A DNA stretch of 7,585 bases, from positions 1 through 7,585 of the forward strand of contig JAUWFP010000093.1 in assembly GCA_030606845.1 (NCBI GenBank), read 5' to 3'. The position numbers and the translations under genes are program-made. The notes under the pieces were generated by a model, which did not search any database, was not told where the DNA came from, and was given only the letters and a program-made list of their open reading frames with translations. Shown in pieces: positions 1-5,414 of this stretch; position 1 is the stretch's first letter, and every line of letters begins with the position of its first letter. This DNA comes from Anaerolineales bacterium (GTDB lineage Bacteria; Chloroflexota; Anaerolineae; Anaerolineales; E44-bin32).

Positions 1-134
1 CTAAGGGGAAGCTACAATTTTTGTTGACCTACAAGGGGAAGGCTGAGCTACCTGGGGGTCGTAAGATCAGCCGCATTGTTCGCGTCGTCGCTGATGAGCG
101 GGGACGGATCATAAAGATGAGTACATCAAAATAG
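1..134 (+). CDS. C-terminal fragment of an unidentified protein, cut by the left edge
   Basis: The frame beginning at base 3 is open from the window edge to the TAG at 132-134 and encodes 43 residues. The tail is basic and probably beta-rich, with alternating hydrophobic residues (RIVRVVADERGRIIKM) before a short STSK end. A strand-turn-strand tail of the type V-x-V-x-x-D-x-x-G-R-I-I occurs at the C-terminus of several small domains, for example NTF2/SnoaL-like proteins and some secreted toxin domains. Too little is visible to choose between them. The stop lies 2 bases before the next ATG, so the two genes are probably co-transcribed and perhaps translationally coupled. The reading frame is well supported by this spacing; the family is unknown. 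Confidence 0.5.
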   Translation, partial: KGKLQFLLTYKGKAELPGGRKISRIVRVVADERGRIIKMSTSK

Positions 135-136
135 CC

Positions 137-340
137 ATGGATGAATATCTGATCAACTTCAACTCGTATGTAAAACTCGCTTTTTGGAAGGTCGCCGCTA
201 GCCTTACCGGGGCCGCGGTCCGCAACCAGCGAACCTTCAACCGTGTCTTGTGGGTAGCCCCCATTGTCCTCGCCGCGGTCCTCGCCTACATGTTTGGCAG
301 GTTGTTTGGTGCAATTCTAATACTGGGGTTAGCTGCATAG
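137..340 (+). CDS. small single-helix membrane protein, function unknown
   Basis: This encodes 67 residues. The N-terminal half (1-35) is amphipathic with aromatic and basic residues. Residues about 37-65 form one long hydrophobic helix, possibly two short ones broken around the G-R at 54-55. The likely location is the cytoplasmic membrane. The ATG lies 2 bases after the stop of the upstream gene with no clear Shine-Dalgarno sequence, which suggests coupling to that gene. A strong hairpin follows 23 bases after the stop and would close the transcription unit. I do not recognise a family. The position directly behind a truncated reading frame and before a terminator supports a real gene, but its small size leaves some doubt. 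Confidence 0.5.
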   Translation: MDEYLINFNSYVKLAFWKVAASLTGAAVRNQRTFNRVLWVAPIVLAAVLAYMFGRLFGAILILGLAA

Positions 341-354
341 CAAACCCACTGTCA

Positions 355-383
355 TTGCAGGCCAAAGTCGCCCAGAGTACAAT
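355..383 (+). promoter_or_regulatory. possible sigma-70-type promoter for the LCP-like gene, overlapping the terminator
   Basis: TTGCAG (355-360) and TACAAT (378-383) are separated by 17 bp. The -10 box matches 5 of 6 consensus bases, the -35 box only 3 of 6. Transcription would start near 390, about 35 bases before the ATG at 426. The -10 box lies in the loop of the terminator hairpin. The weak -35 makes this tentative. Confidence 0.3.
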
Positions 384-395
384 CCGGGCGACTTT
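364..395 (+). terminator. intrinsic-type terminator hairpin after the small membrane protein gene
   Basis: A perfect 10-bp inverted repeat (AAAGTCGCCC at 364-373 and GGGCGACTTT at 386-395) encloses a 12-base loop. The stem is GC-rich at the loop end, and the 3' arm ends in TTT followed by CTGTT, a modest U-tract. It sits between the stop at 340 and the start at 426. It most likely ends the left transcription unit. Confidence 0.65.
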
Positions 396-425
396 CTGTT
401 ACCCTTGAGACCTATCGGTTAAGTC

Positions 426-1178
426 ATGCGAAGTCGTTTGCCAGTTGTGCTCTTCGTTCTAATGATGTTGGTCTGCTTCGCGGCAGGCGCTATTAGCGTG
501 CTCCTTCAAGGTGAAGAACAAGATACGATCCCTCAATCAACGCCTTTCGAATCCATTGAAATCGCACCTACCGCACCCATCCAGAGCGGCGCTGTCTCCA
601 TTCTCGTACTGGGAGTTGATGAGATCAAACAGGACAAGCCAAAGATTCTCTCCATCTGGTTTATAAGCTTCCAGCCCCCTGATAGAAAGATCCAACTCCT
701 GGGAATACCTACGGACCTCCTTCTTCCGGACACCGACATCCCTCTAAGCGAGGCCTTCTCGCTTTGGGAAGCACCGGATTACGGAGCCGATTTCATAACT
801 GCGATGGATCATTTCTCCCCAAATCCCATCTTGGGTATCGCCGTTCTGGATGAGGAGGGATTCAGCGCCCTTATCGACTACATGGGCGGCTTCTCCTTGG
901 ACGATCAGCGTTACGATGGCGCTTCAGCGGTTGGCACACTGCGATTGCTTGCAAATCAACCGCTTATCGCTCTCAAGCTGCAAGCACAAATCCTGCGCGC
1001 ATTGAGTGTGAAAGCACCGGATCTTGGTAAAACACCCGAGCTCACGCCGCTCACGCTCCTTCTCCCAGAGCATGCTTACACATCCCCCTCACCGGCACAA
1101 TTAGCGACACTGGCAAGCCCCCTGCTCCCGCTGCGAGCGGATTTAATTGAGATCACTATTTATAAGACCACACCATGA
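426..1178 (+). CDS. membrane-anchored LCP-like (LytR-CpsA-Psr) protein, degenerate
   Basis: The protein has 250 residues. It has a short basic N-terminus (MRSR), one membrane helix at about 6-27, and a Pro/Ser/Thr-rich linker to about 55. An extracytoplasmic domain follows. ILVLGVDE (59-66), then a strand at 75-82 and LLGIPTDLLLP (91-101), match in order and spacing the ILLLGvD, sDTmmv and lLSIPRDtyv blocks of LCP proteins. DYMGGFSLDD (151-160) resembles the LCP 'vd.lGGv.v.v' segment. Active LCP enzymes transfer lipid-linked glycopolymers such as teichoic acids to peptidoglycan. Here the Asp-Thr pair of the second block is replaced by SIWFIS, and the conserved Arg-Asp by Thr-Asp, so catalysis is doubtful. 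The later Arg-rich LCP motif is also not obvious. The C-terminus is rich in Leu and Pro. The ATG has no good Shine-Dalgarno sequence. The gene call is firm; the family link is an inference from motif order. Confidence 0.75.
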   Translation: MRSRLPVVLFVLMMLVCFAAGAISVLLQGEEQDTIPQSTPFESIEIAPTAPIQSGAVSILVLGVDEIKQDKPKILSIWFISFQPPDRKIQLLGIPTDLLLPDTDIPLSEAFSLWEAPDYGADFITAMDHFSPNPILGIAVLDEEGFSALIDYMGGFSLDDQRYDGASAVGTLRLLANQPLIALKLQAQILRALSVKAPDLGKTPELTPLTLLLPEHAYTSPSPAQLATLASPLLPLRADLIEITIYKTTP

Positions 1179-1465
1179 TCCAATTCACGGAACGCTCCGA
1201 GACCCCTTTTAATCATGAAAAGAACAATCCCACTACCCCTAGCAAGATCTGTAATATTTCGAAAACAATTTCTTTGCTTTCACCATGAAGTTCTTGCATA
1301 TTTACGAGACTCCGGCTATTTTATAAGCGTCTGTATCCCAAATTAGAAGAAAACGTGTTTGCGAACCAACAAGTCTTCTTCGTAAAAAGTTGAAGGAGGT
1401 GCAATACCGATCTGAACTCACCATCGTAGATCTTCAGAAATTTCAAAATTTATCAGGAGGAAGAG
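1179..1465. other. AT-rich leader of the ABC transporter operon
   Basis: These 287 bases hold no convincing gene. They are richer in A and T than the flanking genes. They contain a weak promoter candidate, an orphan Shine-Dalgarno-like sequence (AAGGAGGT, 1393-1400), and short inverted repeats that could be operator or leader structure: GATCT/AGATC and TCTGAA/TTCAGA around 1409-1438. The region probably carries the promoter and regulatory target of the amino-acid transporter. No terminator with a clear T-run is visible after the LCP-like gene. Confidence 0.4.
1294..1322 (+). promoter_or_regulatory. weak promoter candidate for the ABC transporter operon
   Basis: TTGCAT (1294-1299) and TATTTT (1317-1322) are spaced by 17 bp. 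They lie about 145 bases before the binding-protein start. Both boxes are imperfect, and the AT-rich setting makes chance matches likely. Confidence 0.25.
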
Positions 1466-2242
1466 ATGAAGAAATTAGGACTAGTTTTGACACTTACCAT
1501 CCTTGCGGTTCTCCTCGTCGCGTGTGGAGCACCGGAAGTTGGAGAAGTTAGGATCGCAATCGAGAACGCCTACCTGCCGTTCAACTACATCGATCCCATC
1601 ACGAAAGAACCCACGGGTTGGGATTATGAAGTCTGGGATGAGATCTGCGTTCGCATCAACTGCACGCCTGTCTACGTCGAGGCTTCCTGGGAAGGCATGA
1701 TCCAGGCCGTCTCTGACGGTCAGTTCGATGCCGCTGCCGATGGCATCACGATCACAGAAGACCGTGCCGAGATTGTCGATTTCTCGATTGGCTACATCAG
1801 CCTGGACCAGCGCTTACTCGTGCGCATCGATGAGGATCGCATCGAGAGCATTGAGGATATCGTCAATGACGAGAGTCTGAAGTTGGGCACTCAGACCGGA
1901 ACAACGAACTATGAGACTGCTTCAACGTACCTGCCTACTGATCGCATCGAGGCTTTCGAGCAGTTCCCCTTCGCCGTCCAGGCGCTAATCGCCGGTGACG
2001 TCGACGCGGTTATCATCGATGAGGTCGCGGGACAGGGTTACCTGGGCGTTAACGCCGATGTACTCAAGCTCGTGGGGCCTTCGCTCTCCAGTGACCAACT
2101 CGGTTTCATCTACCCCAAGGGTAGTGATCTCGTCGAGCCTGTAAACGAGGCACTCAAGGAAATGATGGCAGATGGCTTCCTGGATGCGTTGAATACAAAG
2201 TACTTTGGAGCATCCTTCACCATCACCTACGACGATCTTTAA
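1466..2242 (+). CDS. polar amino-acid ABC transporter substrate-binding lipoprotein (SBP_bac_3 type)
   Basis: This is the extracytoplasmic receptor of an amino-acid importer: 258 residues, normal for the family. A lipoprotein signal peptide (MKK, hydrophobic core 5-17, lipobox LVAC with Cys20) predicts lipid anchoring to the outer face of the membrane. The two-lobed binding domain covers about 27-250. Family landmarks are YLPFNY (36-41), GWDYEVWDEI (51-60), the DGQFDAAADGITITEDRAEIVDFS segment (84-107), GTQTGTT (141-147) and VDAVIIDE (179-186). In the family, the Arg equivalent to Arg100 binds the ligand carboxylate and the Asp equivalent to Asp185 binds the amino group. Both are present, which supports an alpha-amino-acid ligand, but the side chain preferred cannot be read. 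AGGAGG at 1455-1460, 5 bases before the ATG, fixes the start. It is first in an operon with the permease and ATPase. Confidence 0.95.
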   Translation: MKKLGLVLTLTILAVLLVACGAPEVGEVRIAIENAYLPFNYIDPITKEPTGWDYEVWDEICVRINCTPVYVEASWEGMIQAVSDGQFDAAADGITITEDRAEIVDFSIGYISLDQRLLVRIDEDRIESIEDIVNDESLKLGTQTGTTNYETASTYLPTDRIEAFEQFPFAVQALIAGDVDAVIIDEVAGQGYLGVNADVLKLVGPSLSSDQLGFIYPKGSDLVEPVNEALKEMMADGFLDALNTKYFGASFTITYDDL

Positions 2243-2292
2243 GATCACCGCACGCCCTACATGATCGGTAATTAACCATCTAAGGCACATTG

Positions 2293-2332
2293 ACAACCGG
2301 TGTGCAGAGAGCAAAAACTGCGCACCGGTTGT
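2293..2332 (+). terminator. hairpin between binding-protein and permease genes (partial terminator or mRNA-stability stem)
   Basis: The arms 2293-2307 and 2318-2332 pair over 15 bp, with a single G-U wobble, around a 10-base A-rich loop (2308-2317). The 3' arm runs into TTGTTGT, a weak U-tract. It lies 50 bases after the binding-protein stop and 21 bases before the permease GTG. Hairpins here are common in binding-protein-dependent ABC operons, where they let the receptor be made in excess by partial termination or by blocking 3' exonucleases. Which applies here cannot be read from the sequence. Confidence 0.65.
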
Positions 2333-2342
2333 TGTATACCCT

Positions 2343-2347
2343 GGGAG
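2343..2347 (+). promoter_or_regulatory. ribosome binding site that fixes the permease start at GTG 2354
   Basis: GGGAG at 2343-2347 stands 6 bases before GTG 2354. The earlier in-frame GTG at 2300 lies inside the 5' arm of the hairpin and has no comparable site, so 2354 is preferred. Confidence 0.65.
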
Positions 2348-2353
2348 CAAAGC

Positions 2354-3232
2354 GTGGCGGAACACAGCACAGAACCCACTATCCAACCGGATCAACCCTC
2401 CACAGACCTTAAGGTAGATCGAGAAACTCGCGTTCAAGATCTCCCCTGGTGGTTTGTGGCGTTAATCCTTATCGCCATCTTCGCCAGCCTCATGATTTAT
2501 AATAACGAAAATTATCGAGATGCTTTCAATTTCATTCGTATTGGCCTTAAGGTCACCATTCAAACCTCCCTGATTTCTTTTGCGATTGCACTGGTAATCG
2601 GACTGCTCGCTGGTCTCGGGAGGATTTCACGTAATGTATTTATTAAAAATGCCGCTCGTCTTTACGTTGAACTTATTCGGGGCATACCCATGCTCGTCCT
2701 CATCTTCTTCATCGCCCTGGTTGGCGTCCCCATTGTCGTAGAGGGCATCAATTCCTTCGGTCTTTGGCTCGGATCAAAGGGACTCACAGGAGCATCGGCT
2801 GCTTTCGCTCTATTCAGCAACCAATCCATCCCCATGAACGTACGCGCCATCGTCGCGCTATCCGTCACGTACGGTGCATTCCTGGCCGAGATATTCCGCG
2901 CAGGGATTCAATCCATCGGGAGAGGTCAGACGGAGGCCGCGCGCTCGTTGGGCATGAGCTACGGTCAAGGAATGCGTTTTGTAATTCTCCCCCAGGCAAT
3001 AAGAAATGTGTTGCCCGCTTTGGGTAATGATTTCATCGCCATGGTGAAGGATTCATCGCTGGTGTCAGTGCTCGCTGTCCGCGATATCACGCAAGTCGCT
3101 CGCCTTTATGCGGGCGGTACTTTCCGCTTTCGGGAAGCATATGTAACCCTGTCCGTTATGTACCTGACCATGACGATTGTCCTCTCGCTGGTTGTCCAGG
3201 CAATTGAAAGGCGGCTTCGCAAAAATGACTGA
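2354..3232 (+). CDS. amino-acid ABC transporter membrane permease (HisM/GlnP type)
   Basis: The protein has 292 residues from GTG 2354. The reading frame extends upstream to GTG 2300, but those 18 codons come from the intergenic hairpin and encode an unconvincing sequence. A hydrophilic N-terminal stretch (1-30) precedes membrane helices at about 33-49, 63-88, 104-130, 147-185 (probably two) and 262-282. IRIGLKVTIQTSLISFAIAL (61-80) and YVELIRGIPMLVLIFF (104-119) are typical of the His/Glu/Gln/Arg/opine permease family. The cytoplasmic EAA loop, which couples to the ATPase, is EAARSLGMS...ILP at 194-213. The gene would supply a homodimeric channel, since no second permease is present. It overlaps the ATPase gene by 8 bases, indicating translational coupling. 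Confidence 0.93.
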   Translation: MAEHSTEPTIQPDQPSTDLKVDRETRVQDLPWWFVALILIAIFASLMIYNNENYRDAFNFIRIGLKVTIQTSLISFAIALVIGLLAGLGRISRNVFIKNAARLYVELIRGIPMLVLIFFIALVGVPIVVEGINSFGLWLGSKGLTGASAAFALFSNQSIPMNVRAIVALSVTYGAFLAEIFRAGIQSIGRGQTEAARSLGMSYGQGMRFVILPQAIRNVLPALGNDFIAMVKDSSLVSVLAVRDITQVARLYAGGTFRFREAYVTLSVMYLTMTIVLSLVVQAIERRLRKND

Positions 3233-3971
3233 CGCGCAACACATTATCGTGGTCAAGGATCTCCATAAGCATTTCGATCAGGTTCACGCCCTGAACGGCG
3301 TCAGCTTGAAGGTTGAACCCGGCAAGGTCATTGTGATCATCGGTCCCAGTGGATCGGGGAAATCAACCTTGCTTAGATGCGTAAATTACCTGGAAGTCCC
3401 GACGAAGGGAGAGGTCTGGATAGACGGCGAGCTGCTTACATCGGATCAAAATCATCTTAATAAAGTACGTGCGGAAATCGGTTTAGTATTCCAGCTCTTC
3501 AATCTTTTTCCTCACCTCACAGCGATGGAAAACGTCACCCTCGCACAAAAGGTTGTACGCAAACGCACTAAAGCGGAAGCTGCTGAGATTGCCATGAAGC
3601 AATTAGAAAGAGTGGGCATACCTGAAAAGGCTGATGTATACCCTTCTCAACTCTCAGGCGGTCAGCAGCAGCGTGTGGCAATTGCACGCGCTCTCGCTAT
3701 GGACCCCAAGATCATGCTCTTCGACGAGCCCACTAGCGCGCTTGATCCGGAGATGATTAAAGAAGTGCTAGACGTCATGCTCGATCTCGCCAAGGAGGGC
3801 ATGACAATGCTGGTTGTTTCGCATGAGATGGGCTTTACCCGCGCCGCTGCAGATGAAATAGTCTTCATGGATGAGGGGCTCATTGTTGAACACACAACCC
3901 CCCATAACCTTTTCGCCAACCCGAAGGAAGAGCGAACGAAGCTCTTTCTATCTCAGATCCTGGAACATTAA
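3225..3971 (+). CDS. amino-acid ABC transporter ATP-binding protein (GlnQ/HisP type)
   Basis: This cytoplasmic ATPase of 248 residues powers the importer encoded just upstream. All nucleotide-binding motifs are intact: Walker A GPSGSGKST (40-48), Q-loop Gln90 in LVFQLFNLFPHLT, signature LSGGQQQR (143-150), Walker B IMLFDEP (163-169), D-loop SALD (171-174) and switch His200 in VVSHEMGFTR. VFQLFNLFPHLTAMENV and the H-E-M-G-F motif are characteristic of the polar amino-acid group. The reading frame is open from 3177, but ATG 3225 gives the standard N-terminus (MTDAQHIIVVKDL) and an 8-base overlap with the permease. The upstream methionine would add residues with no family counterpart. It is the last gene of the operon. 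Confidence 0.95.
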   Translation: MTDAQHIIVVKDLHKHFDQVHALNGVSLKVEPGKVIVIIGPSGSGKSTLLRCVNYLEVPTKGEVWIDGELLTSDQNHLNKVRAEIGLVFQLFNLFPHLTAMENVTLAQKVVRKRTKAEAAEIAMKQLERVGIPEKADVYPSQLSGGQQQRVAIARALAMDPKIMLFDEPTSALDPEMIKEVLDVMLDLAKEGMTMLVVSHEMGFTRAAADEIVFMDEGLIVEHTTPHNLFANPKEERTKLFLSQILEH

Positions 3972-4161
3972 TCAAGAATGGTCAGGAGACCGTGTACTCC
4001 ATCACTGGTCTGGAATCGACCCTTGTTGGATGGCTCCATCACTTTCCTGGCTAGCTTTTTCCTATTTACTTATTATCGGGGATGCGCTGACGCGGGGGCT
4101 GAAAACGGGGTCCACTATCCAATTAACGCAACAAGGCCACCCTATGGCGACCTTTCGGTAG
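3972..4161. other. intergenic stretch between convergent ATPase and tRNA genes
   Basis: No gene is supported here. A 10-base direct repeat (CTCCATCACT at 3997-4006 and 4034-4043) is present, but no hairpin with a clear T-run serves either the ABC operon or the tRNA gene. Apparent plus-strand reading frames run through the tRNA and are dismissed. Confidence 0.4.
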
Positions 4162-4243
4162 TGCGCTGGGCGGGACTTGAACCCGCACGCCTTGCGGCAC
4201 ATGATCCTCAACCATGCCTGTCTGCCAATTCCAGCACCAGCGC
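4162..4243 (-). tRNA. tRNA-Leu, anticodon GAG
   Basis: Read on the minus strand, the 82 bases fold into a complete cloverleaf. The acceptor is GCGCTGG/CCAGCGC (7 bp). The D arm is CTG/CAG with the loop GAATTGGCAGA. The anticodon stem CATGG/TCATG has the 7-base loop TTGAGGA and anticodon GAG. The long class II variable arm has stem GCC-GCAA-GGC, and the T arm is GCGGG-TTCAAGT-CCCGC. The discriminator base is A, as expected for leucine. It reads CUC and CUU codons. The CCA end is not encoded (next bases CTA) and would be added by nucleotidyltransferase. The gene is divergent from plsX. Confidence 0.95.
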
Positions 4244-4264
4244 GATTTTGGTTAGAACCGCGGT

Positions 4265-4292
4265 ATTATAGCCCACACACCTTGAATGTCAA
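4265..4292 (-). promoter_or_regulatory. consensus sigma-70-type promoter of the tRNA-Leu gene
   Basis: On the minus strand, a perfect -35 box TTGACA (4292-4287) and a perfect -10 box TATAAT (4270-4265) are separated by 16 bp. Transcription would start near 4258, leaving a 5' leader of about 15 bases before the tRNA. Both boxes match consensus, as expected for a strong stable-RNA promoter. Confidence 0.88.
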
Positions 4293-4386
4293 ACTTTTTT
4301 ATCTGCAGTCAGAGATGATGCGATCTCAGGTGCACAAAGAGGCGTCAAGTTCGTAGCGATGGATCTGACCCTATTCCAGGGTAAGC

Positions 4387-4394
4387 AAGGAGGT
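4387..4394 (+). promoter_or_regulatory. strong ribosome binding site of plsX
   Basis: AAGGAGGT ends 7 bases before ATG 4402 and supports that start. A 5-bp hairpin (ACCCT/AGGGT, 4368-4382) stands just upstream. No convincing plsX promoter could be picked out in 4293-4367. Confidence 0.75.
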
Positions 4395-4401
4395 TGTTGG
4401 A

Positions 4402-5403
4402 ATGCGAATAATCCTTGATGCGATGGGAAGCGACACACACCCTGGTCCGGAAGTACATGCCGCGCTCGAAGCTTATAAACTCTGGGGTGAACCGATCTTA
4501 CTCGTCGGTCCAAAAGCTGAATTGGAGGCTCTCATCGCCGATATTGGCGGTGACCCGAACGCAGTTAAGATTGTCCACGCCCCAGAAGTTCTGAAGATGA
4601 CGGACAAACCAGCCAGAACTGCCCGCGGAAAGACTGAAACTTCGATGGCTGTCGGCATCGACCTCCTCAAAGAGGGAAAAGCCGATGCGTTCGTCACCGC
4701 AGGCAACACCGGCGGAGCAATGGCAAATGCTCTATTCCGGCTTGGGCGAATCCGTGGTGTTAAACGCCCAGCACTCGCTGCAACCTTTCCCGTTCAGGGA
4801 GGTTCTGCCGTGATGCTCGACATCGGCGCGAACACAGATTGCCGACCGGAATATTTGTTTCAATTCGCCGTGATGGGAGATGTGTATGTCTCTCAAGTAT
4901 TCGACAAGAAATCCCCGCGAATTGGTTTGCTCTCAAACGGCGAGGAACCAGGGAAAGGCAATATGCTTGTCAAGGACACCTACCCGCTCCTGGAGGCCTC
5001 TGGGATGAATTTCATCGGTAATATAGAACCGAAAGAAATCTTCGCCGGGAATGTAGATGTAGTAATCTCTGATGGTTTCGACGGGAATGTGTTTATTAAA
5101 GCTAGTGAGGCTGTAAGCAAATTCCTCATTGACATTATCCGTGATCAGATCCGTTCCAGCGCCATCTCCTCAATCGGAGGCCTGCTCGCTAAACCCGCTT
5201 TTTCTCATGTTCGCAAGCTTCTTGATCCAGCGGAATATGGTGCAGCGCCACTTATGGGCGTAAATGGTCTCGTCTTTATCGGCCATGGACGATCTAATAC
5301 GAAGGCGCTTGTCAATGCTATCCGCGTTGCCCGTCAGGCGGTCGAAGGTGAAGTGTTAGAAGCAACGCAGTCAGCGATCAAAGAACGATTAGCTGCTAAA
5401 TAG
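4402..5403 (+). CDS. plsX: phosphate acyltransferase PlsX (acyl-ACP:phosphate acyltransferase)
   Basis: PlsX converts acyl-ACP and inorganic phosphate to acyl-phosphate, the acyl donor for PlsY in the first step of phospholipid synthesis. It is a soluble, membrane-associated enzyme. The protein is 333 residues, the usual length, and conserved blocks run throughout. They are ILDAMGSD (4-11, with Ser in place of the common second Gly), FVTAGNTGGAMANALFRLGRI (97-117), LDIGANTDCRPEYLFQFAVMG (139-159) and GLLSNGEEPGKGN (175-187). Further on come GNVDVVISDGFDGNVFIKASE (216-236) and YGAAPLMGVNGLVFIGHGRSN (279-299). Its stop is 11 bases before the fabF start, so the two form an operon. In many bacteria rpmF precedes plsX; here the upstream neighbour is a divergent tRNA gene. 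Confidence 0.96.
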   Translation: MRIILDAMGSDTHPGPEVHAALEAYKLWGEPILLVGPKAELEALIADIGGDPNAVKIVHAPEVLKMTDKPARTARGKTETSMAVGIDLLKEGKADAFVTAGNTGGAMANALFRLGRIRGVKRPALAATFPVQGGSAVMLDIGANTDCRPEYLFQFAVMGDVYVSQVFDKKSPRIGLLSNGEEPGKGNMLVKDTYPLLEASGMNFIGNIEPKEIFAGNVDVVISDGFDGNVFIKASEAVSKFLIDIIRDQIRSSAISSIGGLLAKPAFSHVRKLLDPAEYGAAPLMGVNGLVFIGHGRSNTKALVNAIRVARQAVEGEVLEATQSAIKERLAAK

Positions 5404-5408
5404 GAGAG
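5402..5408 (+). promoter_or_regulatory. ribosome binding site supporting the TTG start of fabF
   Basis: AGGAGAG overlaps the plsX stop codon and ends 6 bases before TTG 5415. No ATG or GTG at a suitable distance precedes the conserved KTVVITGIG segment, so TTG is the best start. Confidence 0.7.
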
Positions 5409-5414
5409 CGTCTC

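Noticed and set aside
1985..2437. 150-codon open frame on the minus strand
   Set aside because: It runs antisense across the end of the binding-protein gene and the intergenic hairpin, has no recognisable domain, and conflicts with a well-supported gene.
3997..4043. 10-base direct repeat CTCCATCACT as a mobile-element or attachment-site scar
   Set aside because: There are only two short copies with no integrase or terminal inverted repeats, and chance is a sufficient explanation.
4162..4243. tRNA-Leu as an integration site for a genomic island
   Set aside because: No integrase, no duplicated tRNA 3' end, and both neighbours are ordinary transport and housekeeping genes.
3871..4271. Two plus-strand open frames crossing the ATPase end and the tRNA region
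   Set aside because: They overlap the conserved ATPase C-terminus or read through the tRNA on the opposite strand, lack a ribosome site, and encode low-complexity, unmatched sequence.
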